DNA from: Flammulina velutipes
Taxonomy: Eukaryota > Basidiomycota > Agaricomycetes > Agaricales > Physalacriaceae
Direction of reading: 5' to 3'
DNA length: 64,000 nucleotides
Assembly (NCBI GenBank): GCA_011800155.1
Contig: CM022376.1
Span: 868,001-932,000 of the forward strand
In this document: positions 54,868-64,000 of the stretch, piece by piece
Position numbering within the stretch: position 1 is the stretch's first letter
Layout of the letters: each line of letters begins with the position of its first letter
Notes under the pieces: model-generated
Database searches by the model: none
What the model was told of the DNA's origin: nothing
Seen by the model: the letters and a program-made list of their open reading frames with translations, nothing else
Translations under genes and position numbers: made by a program

Positions 54868-55854
54868 GTTATACGTATGACTGAGTCGTTAGCATAATGT
54901 ACATTCATGTTCACTAGTGTGGCGTTGAATTATAATTTATTGCTTGTCGGGCGTACCCGGATTATGTCATCACGGAGTGGACTTAGAGAAATTTAAACAT
55001 GTTGATTTCTACGAACATGGATAGAGAACTGAGAGGGGCCCAGCTGTTCCAGATGGTATTGAAAAGTGTTTCAGTAGTTGTTGGGGCTTGTCCTGAGATT
55101 GGAGGACTATCAATGGTATTGCGCACGCCCGGAGGGGGATCTCTCCGGCGTTTCAACCATTCGCGCTCCGAGACACATCGCTGCAATGATTCAGTGGTCT
55201 CGTTCAGGAATGAAGTGGCACAATCAACGCACGTGCCCGACCGTGCGCCACATCTCCAACCGCAAGCAATACAGTGTTTATACATTCATGTGGCTCGAGA
55301 ATTTGTAGGAAGGTATGTATATCCTACCCCACTCATGGGTCTAACGGCACGATTATAGTACTATCCGGAACGAGCGCCACATACCTGATATGATGGTCGC
55401 TCCGGCATTTAAACAATCATACGCCAAGGCACGTATTGCAAACAGATAGTATCAATATAAGTCGAGCTGCTCACGTACCCAGGGATTCAATTACCACGCT
55501 ATCCAAAATGGGCGCACATTTCTAAACAGGCTCGATCCGGCATTTAAACAAGTCAATACACGGTGAGACAGTGTTGACGTCTATTGCCATTAGTATGCAG
55601 TGATATAGTATGAGTACGCATCAACGGGATCCTTTTAATGAGCCTGAATAAGGATGCGCCACATTTGAATGGTACAAGCCGGACCAGCGGCAACGGGAAA
55701 AGCCGTTATATGTAAGCAATAGGTTTTGCAGTGAAATCGGACCCAAACGGTGGTTCCTGACCGGTACGGGAAGCTGACAAACCACGAGGGCGCAGCTGCT
55801 AGGCGGGAGGCTTACAAATCGCCGGGGGTTCAGGTGCAGCGTGCACATCTTGTC
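54868..55854. other. Non-coding region with short repeats and a Cys-containing frame
   Basis: A 16-bp direct repeat (TCCGGCATTTAAACAA) occurs at 55403-55418 and 55536-55551. A minus-strand frame at 54983-55285 reads HCIACGWRCGARSGTCVDC, a small Cys cluster, but no start or splice partner supports a gene. Confidence 0.45.
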
Positions 55855-56010
55855 AAGCCCAGTAGGGATATACCCTCAACATTGCAACCCTTCGTTGGGG
55901 ATATATCCCTGTACCTTTGGCTCTATATTACAGCCATGGCTCTCGAACCGGAGTGCAGTCGCAACCGGTTTGCGACCGGACGTGAACCAGTCTCAAGTCA
56001 GTAGGCATAC
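55855..56010 (-). repeat. Right copy of diverged inverted repeat
   Basis: On the minus strand it reads CGGTCGCAAACCGGTTGCGA, then ACAGGGATATATCCCCAACG and AGGGTATATCCCTACTGGG. This is the motif order of 42310-42565 on the plus strand. Similarity is visible but not continuous. Confidence 0.45.
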
Positions 56011-56028
56011 AGCATTCAAGAAAGTACT

Positions 56029-57888
56029 CTATATGACAGGAAAAAACTTGAGACCCTCCTCCCAACGTGCTGCTCTATCAATCTCCCTCTTCTCCAAGTC
56101 CGCATCTGTCGCGTTCAAAAGCCAGTCTTTGTCGGAGCAAAAACCATTATAAATCCACCGAAACAGCCCACCACCTGTGTACTGCGTCATTGAATGACGC
56201 GTCTCCCCTGCTTGGATGGGGATTGTATGGTGCGTAACAATGGCCGAAGGGATGTAGACGCTGGATCCTCGAGGAAACTCGATGATGAGCTTCAGCTCAT
56301 CAAGGACGATATGGCCACTAGTGCGGTGGTTGAAGTTTCCCACCGCCGTAATGGCGCACCAGCCGTCTGGTCGATTCCCGTTGTCCGTGTGCCCCTCGCT
56401 ATTGACATGTTTGGAGCAGTTGATGGCTAGCGCTGCGAAAACATTATTCTTGAAGTTCTTGATGAGCGTGGAGTCGGACGTGTAAAGTTTGTCCATCTTC
56501 AAACGGTAGTCGTTGTACATTATTGGGTTGTAGGTGCGAAATATCTCTAGAGGAAAACATAAGCAAAAAAACGCAGCAGATGTACAAGGGACTCACGGTT
56601 AAGGAAGCCTGACCAGCGTCGAAAGCTGTGTCGACAGAGTAGGTTGTGTACGATACGCCGTGTCTTGCTGCCCAGATAAATATTGCCGGCCCTCTGCAAA
56701 GAATACATGTCAGCCAAGGCTAAAGCAGACCCAAGTGGAAGTATACCTTTCGGCCACCTCTGTACGCGTTGCCAACATTGAGAGCGGGAAACTTGCCTCG
56801 CTTGTGATACCGCTGCTTCTCGGTGAACGTGATGCTCTGAATTGCTTCTCCTATCCCCCTTTCCAGCCCACAAACGACACGTCCCCAGCTGGCGGCATCC
56901 TGTGGCTGGCAATGGACGAGGGCAACCATTCGCCCTACGCAGTCCACTACAGGACGAGCTTCAGCTGTATGGCTCACGTACGTGTAGCCACGGGACTTGA
57001 GCTCTTCAACGTTGAGGGAAGGCTTGTAGCCTGGACGGCGCGGGGCAGAGAAGCCGCTGGAACTGACGGGGAAAGAGGCAGCATCGATAGCAAGGCCAAC
57101 AGGTGCAGCGGCGCTGCGTTCTCGATGCTTCAGAGACACGGCTTTGGAGCTCTCGCCGGTCTGAGATTGCAGCTCCTTGCGTTTCCGGCGGCGGTACTCC
57201 TTCTTATACCGTTTTTTGTGGTTTTCCGGCTTTGAGGGAGGTGCATCGGACTGGGAGGATAGGTCTGAAATGGTATCGAAAGAGGACCGGCGAGGCTTTT
57301 TGGACGGCGGTGCAGGTGGAATGGTGGGGCTGCTAGCGGAATGGCCGGTGGATGTCGTTCGCTCTGGGCGCTGCTTGGAGGGTTCACCATGCGTGGTTCC
57401 TCGCGTCCCATACTTTTTCCTAAAGAGCAGCTAGAAAAAAGATCAGCAGCAGCAGCAGCAGGGATTAGGCATACACACACCGCCAACGGCTCGTCGTCAG
57501 AGGTTTCCTCCACCAACTCCTCCTGGTCCCCCTCTAGTTCGAGTTCCTCTGATGAATACCCTTCCTCCAAATCCAGGACCCGTGCCTGCAGAATGCTGGC
57601 TACGTCAACGCTACACCTCACGGGGCTGCCTAGCGCATAAAGGGAAAACACCTTGCCTGACCGGGTGGCTGCAAGGTAGTCAGAACACGAGAATAAAAAA
57701 TATGAGCGGTGCAAGAGAAGCCTCCTACAGGATACGCTGCATAGGGCGGACCGTCGCAACCCAGGGGCGAGTCGCGCGGGAGCCAGTCTACAGCGCGTAC
57801 TGCAGAAGGAGGGTGGCGTGTCGCAACCCAAGTGCGAATCGCACGCGCCGTGGAAGAAAACACAGTGAAAGAAGACTAGCTTACCCAT
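56029..57888 (-). CDS. TET/JBP-family 2-oxoglutarate/Fe(II) dioxygenase
   Basis: Members oxidise 5-methylcytosine or thymine in DNA in the nucleus, using Fe(II) and 2-oxoglutarate. N-terminal part: acidic EGYSSEELELEGDQEELV, then basic KKRYKKEYRRRKRKELQ, LNVEELKSRGYTYVSHTA, ALNVGNAYRGGRK (a YGGG-like segment), GNIYLGSKTRRIV, and RRWSGFLNQIFRTYNPIMYN. Catalytic part: SEGHTDNGNRPDGWCAITAV (HxD iron ligands), HIVLDELKLIIEFPRGSSVY, IPSAIVTHHTIPI (distal His), and AGETRHSMTQYTGGGLFRW (Arg for 2OG). All ligands are present. Introns at about 56546-56596 and 56697-56748 join these parts in frame. The first exon and start are uncertain, because the frame from 57888 has improbable composition before 57640. 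Confidence 0.75.
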
Positions 57889-58936
57889 AGAGAGAGACCG
57901 TGCGCGCGCAGCAAACAGCAGTTACAGCATAGCAGATGTACGAGAAGTACAAAGCAATCTGTGGCTGAGAAGGTAAGCTAAATACTACTATACAGTTGCC
58001 GGCAAGCTCCGCTCGACACAAGCGCTCAGCGATAAGCGCTTGATCTTGATCTTTCGCCAGATCGTTTCCTTCCACCACTTTTCGACCTGCTGCGTGTTGA
58101 AGGAGGATTGCACCGTATTGCACCGGAGGGCATGGATGCCAATGGTGCACAGGTGCGTTGTTTGGCTCTCATATTTAGACTGTTTCTAACCTCCACCGTC
58201 ACCGTTCGAGCCTGGCCGCTATGTTCAGCGCCTGTGCTAGAAATTCCATCCGCGCGCGCTCTAGTCTAATCAGCCTGCTGCATCCACCATCGCTGCTCGA
58301 GTTTCTGAAGACCGCGTCTAGCACCCGGTATCGGCAACCCATCCACCATCCAACACCAGCCACCTAACTGCAACGCATAGGCCGGATATCCCACTCAACG
58401 GCGGCGCATTCTTATCCGCTGTACGCCTGCACGCTGCCTCTTTACACCACCTGAATGCAGCCTGCGCAGCATCCAACACGGACGCCGAGTGTCCGCATCT
58501 AACACGGAGCTTCTTACCTCCTTCGACACTACTTTTCATCTCTCACCGACCTCCACGTAGCTGTGTCGCAAAAGTGTGGCCAACACCAGCCCTTAGCCGG
58601 CTCGCCACCGTTGCCAACATGGCTCACGTTCATGCCTGCGTCTGCTTCCTATCTACCTCTTCTACCTACCACTATAATTTTATGCAGGTGTTGTACATGT
58701 GCGCTGCGCAATAGCGCAGCACACTCCCTAATAAAATAAATCTATTCAATACAAATCAATCTTTGTTCAACGCTAGCTGTACAAAGCTGTATGAAGTCAC
58801 GACGCCCAGTTGTTGGAGCACGCGTTCTACATGACAAGTTTTCCTTACGATTGCCTGGCGTTTCTACAGATTAAACAAAGATCAGAATTTATAGGCACTT
58901 TAAATATATTGTACAGGTAATCTACAAGTACTACAG
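57889..58936. other. Intergenic region between TET/JBP gene and hAT relic
   Basis: A CA/CC-rich stretch (58200-58450) and AT-rich sequence (58660-58930). It may contain a hAT terminus, but no inverted repeat or target duplication was found. No gene recognised. Confidence 0.4.
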
Positions 58937-60860
58937 TTAAACAAGCATTGCATCTAATATATCCATCTCCTCGTCCGCCTTCAGCAAATCTGCATAGCAT
59001 TGTGAATCACGGTCATCCTCGTAGTCGTCGTGTTCGTCATTGGCCTTTGCGAAATCGAATGTTGTATCCTTCCACTCCCACTTCAGGATCTGCAGCTCTT
59101 CAAAACGCTCATGCCCCAGAGCAGCGCATAATTCGTCGGCGGTCTGCTTGCTGCCAGAAAAAAGGCGCTCGCAGGGGACAGAAGAGCCTTGCGCAGGGAT
59201 GACGTCTAGCGCGATGCGGGCGATTGTTGGAAAATTATCACAATTTTTCTGTGGTCTGCGTAAGAATTTAACAAAAAGAACGGGACGAACACGCACCGCC
59301 CAGTAAGCACATAGATCGGTCTTCTTTGTGACCGTCGCGTCTCGCAGCTTGAGCCATTCCCGCAACTCTCCTCGCCAGCCGTCAAAGCCCTGAGGCTGTT
59401 CAGCAGCAAGGCGGGCACGCTCTCTATCATACTCCGTTTCGATATCAGAACCAGCATCGGCCTCGTCGTCAACAGCCTTGGTGGATTCTTCATCAGGCTT
59501 TCTGGCGGACGGTGTCTGTGCGGCACGCTGGCGTTGGAAGACAGTGTCGTTGGGCTCCCAGTACTGCTCCATCTAGAGAAGTTACATGAGCGACAGCCAC
59601 AGGATTCAGCAGAATGGATGCGTACGATGTGTTCAACAACCTGCAGTGCTTCGTCGTACCAATCCTTCGCGTTCACATTGCCTGCGTTAATCCCTGCTTG
59701 CTGCTCTGCCTCACCACCCCAGTGGAGACGGAACCAGTCGAGTTTATAGTAGGGGTGGATGAACATGGCGAGAATGTACCACCACTTGCGATCGATTTTG
59801 GCGTAGTACTTTTGAATTTTGGCAATACCAGCTTCAAGAGCGTCACGGTAAGCGGCAAATCGTTCGTCGTCTCGTTTTTCCTCCCATTTGGTGAGCAGGC
59901 TTTCAATGGCAGGGATGACCTTCCAGAGGGTGGGTCGTTCACCGGACGAGAACTTTTGCTGGATGGCGTTGGCGTCCTTTGAGAAGTTAGAGATAGCTAG
60001 CAGGAGATACTAGGCACGCACCTCTAGTAAAGCTTTCCCATCCCGAAGCCGCGCCCAATCCTCCTCGCCAAACTCAAACGCAGACCATTTGATCTTCTTC
60101 GTGATCTTGCCTTCCTGTCGGATAGTCGTGATGGGACCGTAAAGCTGGTCCGCCGTGCGTACGAAAAGGTTGATGGCCTGTGTAGCATATATACAACATG
60201 ATGGTTTGAGATCAAGAATGCACGTACCTTGCCGAGCTTTATTCCTCGATCCATCATCCCAAATGCTGTTCCCCAGCGAGTGTTGCCGTGCATAGTGATC
60301 TTGTAGGGCTTGTCAATGCCGCAGTCTAACTGTAGCTTGTTGAATTGCTGAATACGCTGGCCTGAGGCTTGAATCTTGACCGCAAGCGTGCGGAGAGCTG
60401 CAACTGCGTCTAATGACCCGTTCATCATCCGATTCTTCTCTAGTAGAGGATCATAGTCCCATATGGCATTCGTTGTCTCGATAGCTGCTTTGCGTGTAAT
60501 GCAACCCATGACATCTACAACGCCAAGATTGATGCAGTGGGCAAAGCACCTAAGATATTCAGCGAGAGCTGAGCGGCTCATAGAAAATAGACATACATAA
60601 GCTGATTATCAGCCGCAATCCAGAATGTAAGGTCAAGTTTTACATGAATGTATTCAAGCTTCTCGCACATAGTGCCGTTGTTCGCTGCATTATCGAGCGT
60701 CACCGGACCGAGCTAGTACAACAAGTGTCAACAGCAATTTTCTCTCTCTTCCAACGCGCTCACTTGCCTTCGAAATCTTTTTCTCGACATTAACGATACC
60801 GACCCGCCGACAAATGCCAAAGAGATAGTATAGATCTCTTAACGAGTCTGAGTTCGTTGT
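58937..60860 (-). pseudogene. hAT-family transposase, 5'-truncated
   Basis: Family blocks in order on the minus strand: LYYLFGICRRVGIV, LGPVTLDNAANNGTM (first Asp), LDLTFWIAADNQL, RCFAHCINLGVVDVM, MHGNTRWGTAFGMMDRGIKL, ESLLTKWEEKRDDERFAAY, KYYAKIDRKWWYILAMFIHP-YYKLDWF, YWEPNDTVF, and the C-terminal dimerisation domain CDNFPTIARIALDVIPAQGS, SVPCERLFSGSKQTADE, GHERFEELQILKWEW. The N-terminal BED zinc finger and first part of the catalytic domain are missing; sequence upstream of about 60860 does not continue the family. The intron before LGPVT has a GC donor (AAG/GCAAGT). Stop at 58937. Confidence 0.8.
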
Positions 60861-61839
60861 GATGTTGAGGGGACTACCCGGTGGATTCCTGCTCTTGTTC
60901 TGGCGCACCGAGGTCGCAGACCTTGGTAGGTGAAGAAGTCGGGCGGCGAGCTGTCGCAGATGACGGTGGCACTTCCAAGTACGTGTTCGTCGAAGTACTA
61001 ACGCGTGCGCGAAAGTATAGGTTCCAAAAGTCTCTCGACAGTTGCAAGGGGCTTCTGTGTTGATATTGTGGGGTGATAATTCTATATATGTGTTTCTACG
61101 ACATGCTACAGTATTTATACTGTACGCTGTCGGCTTTCTCTTCCGTCTAGTTCTACGCTTAGGCCTCTCGATGCCTGCGTCATGTACCCTGATCGAGCGA
61201 TCGTGCGACGATCCGGGGTTTGAGTCCGTGATGTGATTGGTGTTCCGTCGCGTCGAGTCAGACCACCTCGCGATATGACTCTTCGAGGGTGGTAATTCTC
61301 TCCGTTCCTGTCGGCTTTGGCATCCAGATTCCCGAAGGTGCCTGGGCGCCATGCATGGCGCACAGCCTTGGTGTAATCTCTTCCCATCGATCTGGATCTT
61401 CTCGTTATCGATCGTTGCAATCCATCGATTAGTTCGGTAGCTTCCGTGTTCTGAAACGTCCATGCTTGTGCCGTGTGAAGTGCTGCGCCATATGTTCCTA
61501 ATGCGGACGCGCCGTGGATGGCGCGTTCACACGTTCCGACCTATATGGCGCTGGCGCCGTCGTGCGCCACACCCATGTTTAGTATCAGTTCTGCACTCAG
61601 CCCAAGTGCAGGCTGTACATCTCCCCCCAACTTGAATGTGAACTCCTCCATGGTGTGAAATCGGCGAATTTGTCCTAACCTGTGTGTCCGCGCCATAAAT
61701 GTCGCAAGGATTTGGCTCCGTCTTCCATTCGGTAATTCCTGTGGCGAGGGGTGGCACTATAAAGAGGGCCGCGCGGATAGGAAAATTTCCCAGCCAACGC
61801 TACCATCTCAAGCCCCAAAGCCTGAAAAAAATTTCCACC
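60861..61839. other. Intergenic region with GGCGC palindromes
   Basis: A 257-codon minus-strand frame (60690-61463) is open across the hAT junction but lacks protein-like composition. Between 61340 and 61570 lie several GGCGC palindromes: GCGCCATGCATGGCGC at 61346-61361, a 7-bp-arm hairpin at 61507-61526, and GGCGCTGGCGCC at 61547-61558. Confidence 0.5.
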
Positions 61840-63003
61840 ATGTCCAACACTCCCAACGCCGCTTCTTCCCCAATCGAGAACCCAGTTGTTCAGCAGCGCT
61901 ACGATGAGCTTGACCGTCTCGTCAAATGCGCCCTTAGCACTGTCAAGGCGCACGAACATTTTGGCTTGGAGCTGTCCCCTAGGCAGCTTGAGGACTACCT
62001 CTCCATCTTCCGTAGCCAATATGCAAGTCCCTTCTCTCGACTCATCTTCTCCTCCTTCCTAACCATTTCCCAGGCGGACGTTCGCGAGCTGAACGCAGCC
62101 CTCGTTGCTGCTGGTCATCCCCACTTGGATTGCACCGCTCTCGACGTCCTCGCTCAGCGCCAGCTCACCCAAATCGTGAACTTCATGTGGAGCCACCGTA
62201 TCTTCCTTTTGATCGTAAACAATCCCAGGTGGGATTTGGATGCAGAGGCGCTGTCGCAGCGTGCGCAGGATAGCACGCGTCTCCGCTGTCTCCGTGGATG
62301 GGGGTGCATTCCCGATGTGCAGGAACGTCCTCCTTCGCTTAGGAACCGCCCGTTGTCCCACCCGGCGTCGGGTACGTCGTCCTTCGAGCCAGTCGCAGCC
62401 TTCATGTCCTCCGTTGTCCAGAATCGAGCGGTCTCTTCCTCAGCCGTCGACAATTGGCGATCCTCAGTCAGGCCGTCGGTCAGGCCGTCGCATCTTCCAT
62501 CTCGTCCCCTCCAATCTCCGCCCCCACTCCCCCGCTACAGTCCTACTCCCAGAGTCGCGTTTACCCAGCGCATAACCAGGTCAGGGAGGGTCGAGGACCC
62601 CGAGATCCAGTACTTGGGTCGACGGCGCCAGAGCCATGGGGGCGACCAGCGCGCACGTCGGGGGTCCCGGAGAGACCTAGGAGCGCGCCTTCCGGCTTGA
62701 CACGCCTCGCCTCCAACTACTCTTCCAACCTCCCGGGCCACCGGGGCCAATGCACTTGTGGCGCCTTCGACTACAGGGGGTTCTTCCCGACTCCTGTCCC
62801 CACTCGCGTACCATCCTACCAGTCCTCCCCCTTGGAGTCCCGTTCCGGGAGTGGTCGCGGACGACAACGCCATTCCGCCCCTCGTGGACGTCCAAACTAG
62901 CGATTCCACTCGCGAATCCATGAGCGAAAGTGATGACGAGGGGGCGGAATACAGGGACCATGCCGATTATGTCAAAAAGGAGTTTGACGTCGACTTAGAG
63001 TAG
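61840..63003 (+). CDS. Hypothetical protein, Ser/Pro/Arg-rich C-terminus
   Basis: The start at 61840 (MSNTPNAASSPIENP) has the context CCACCATG. The N-terminal 130 residues are helical (QQRYDELDRLVKCALSTVKA, ELNAALVAAGHPHLDCTALD, QLTQIVNFMWSHRIFLLIV), with an optional 51-nt in-frame intron with a GC donor near 62024. A disordered region rich in Ser, Pro and Arg follows. One frame stops at 62700; splicing into downstream frames would give CTCGAFDYRGFF and an acidic end DYVKKEFDVDLE at 63003. The exon structure after 62600 is uncertain. Retroelement gag origin is possible from layout but not shown. Confidence 0.45.
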
Positions 63004-63557
63004 TGGTTTTCCTGTTTGTTGTCGTGTAGGTTCGCGCCCGTAGTTTGAAAGCGAATGCAGTTGATGTATCCTATTTTTCCGAAGTTTTTCCAGTGTACGC
63101 GCCTCGGCTCCGTTCCCTTCGCGTCCTTCCTCCTCGTGTTCGTGATTATAAGCGTGAGTTGCCGATCCCATCCATCAATCTTGTCCAAGTTTGGTATAGT
63201 TCGCGCGACGACCAATTCCTTTCCCTGGCCGCGCGTCCCAGAAAGGCAAGTGCGTCATCACTACCCTTCATCAGTGCAGGCTGTGCAACGCAATGATCGT
63301 CCCGTGTCCAGAGTACGCGGTGGTATGTTCTTGTCCAGTTTCGGGTACTTGGCTTCCAATGTCGGGAGTTCTCCGTGCTTTGATTCCAGTAAGCTTTGGT
63401 GTCCGATCCTCTTCTTTGGCAGATTTCCCTTGATAGAGTTCGTCGGCATCTTCCGATTCGTTGGACGCGTTTGAAACTCCGCTCCATCGTTCTACTTAAA
63501 TCTGCCACGCGCCTTTTTCTTCTTCCTCTTCCCATCCTTCCTTCCACTTCATAGACG
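63004..63557. other. Intergenic region with pyrimidine-rich promoter stretch
   Basis: A C/T-rich run (63505-63550) directly precedes the next ATG, as is common in fungal promoters. Nothing else recognised. Confidence 0.4.
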
Positions 63558-64000
63558 ATGGAACCCTTGTCTCCTCCAGAATTGCGTCAAGTTCAGTCCT
63601 TTATTTTCCGCTGCCAGGCCCTCGTCCTCGATGGTGCCCCCGCCCTGGCAGCCGCCCTTCCCGGGGTGTATCGCGGTTGGGTGCGTCTCCTTTTTGTTTT
63701 CGGTTTTCTTCTCTTTCCTCGTCGTCAGATCAGGCTGATGCGCTTCCTTCCGTAGGTCGACCTTTTCCATAGTTTGAATCCTGCTCGGGCTCTTGGTCTT
63801 CTCGAGCAGCCGCAGATGTCTCCCGTGCTTGCCGTCCTCCGCCTCGCCCACAACAATTACGATGCTTCGTGGGGCTCGACCTTCGAAGTCGCGCCTTTCG
63901 ACAACCTCGACTTATGGGAAGATCCCTCCCCCGAGGCGGAGCAAGGTGACACTGATGAGCTCGCGACTCTCCAGCCTTCTGCTCCCGCCAGTCCTTCGAC
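63558..64000 (+). CDS. Hypothetical protein, 3' partial
   Basis: The ATG at 63558 begins MEPLSPPELRQVQSFIFRCQ and ALVLDGAPALAAALPGVYRG. An intron (GTGCGT near 63680 to CGTAG at 63755) joins VDLFHSLNPARALGLLEQPQ, MSPVLAVLRLAHNNYDASWG, APFDNLDLWEDPSPE; the frame is open at the window edge. The family is not recognised and no motif is evident. Confidence 0.5.

Larger units (their letters stand above)
42300..57890. mobile_element. KDZ transposon island with accessory genes and a TET/JBP dioxygenase
   Basis: The region holds a KDZ transposase, a relic of another KDZ copy, at least five accessory genes without housekeeping identity, and a TET/JBP-family dioxygenase. Diverged repeats in opposite orientation lie at 42310-42565 and 55855-56010. 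They may be termini of one element of about 13.7 kb, in which case the dioxygenase lies just outside it. KDZ elements carrying or neighbouring TET/JBP genes are established in Agaricomycetes. Exact termini and target-site duplications were not found. Confidence 0.6.

Noticed and set aside
57130..57888. A 252-codon minus-strand frame presented as one gene
   Set aside because: Only the part reading VDVASILQARVLDLEEGYSS fits the TET/JBP gene; after that the real frame changes at an intron. The leading Cys/Ser-rich part is doubtful.
60690..61463. A 257-codon minus-strand open frame
   Set aside because: Only its last part overlaps the hAT exon; the remainder is low-complexity Arg/Ser/Thr-rich in a GC-rich stretch with no family match.
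61340..61640. Long terminal repeat of a retrotransposon
   Set aside because: GGCGC palindromes and the downstream gene suggested an LTR and gag, but no primer binding site, polypurine tract, protease or reverse transcriptase was seen and no second LTR is present.
1..64000. tRNA genes or CRISPR arrays
   Set aside because: Stretches such as the one near 35070 resemble a T-arm (GTTCGAA) but lack a cloverleaf; no regularly spaced repeats were found.

Overview
The window is nuclear DNA from a basidiomycete, most likely an Agaricomycete. Genes carry many introns of about 45-60 nt. The gene set (SET2, TDP1, RPA49, a CE16-type esterase, a 7-TM protein) is fungal, and a KDZ transposase with a TET/JBP-type dioxygenase beside it is a hallmark of mushroom-forming fungi. 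No tRNA, rRNA or CRISPR array was recognised. Exon boundaries come from splice signals and reading frame, without transcripts.

Layout. 1-203 holds the RS-rich tail of an RNA-binding protein. 0.7-8.7 kb holds two tail-to-tail paralogs of an unrecognised multi-exon family; the left one carries a frameshift and a stop. 9.1-34.9 kb is dominated by a cluster of MYND zinc-finger genes: seven intact, two broken by point lesions, one truncated, plus a short 3' relic. A 7-TM gene, SET2, a Lys/Pro-rich nuclear-type protein and TDP1 are interleaved. Most cluster genes share a 30-bp upstream module (GTGGCG, 16-18 nt, ATTTGGTRA). The left and right arms mirror each other around TDP1, which indicates an inverted segmental duplication. 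35.4-41.9 kb holds a secreted SGNH esterase, a small Cys-rich protein, the Pol I subunit RPA49 and an HNH nuclease.

42.3-57.9 kb is a mobile-element island: a KDZ transposase with its catalytic residues in place, a relic of a second KDZ copy, several accessory genes (two with viroplasmin-like folds), and a TET/JBP-family 2OG-Fe(II) dioxygenase with intact iron and 2OG ligands. Two diverged repeats in opposite orientation flank most of this island. A 5'-truncated hAT transposase follows at 58.9-60.9 kb. The last 2.5 kb holds two genes of unknown function, the second cut by the window end.

How it fits together: the left 41 kb is a conserved housekeeping backbone into which a MYND family has expanded by tandem and inverted duplication. 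The right 20 kb is transposon territory where a DNA-modifying dioxygenase sits beside its presumed KDZ carrier. Several well-supported introns use GC instead of GT at the donor site.
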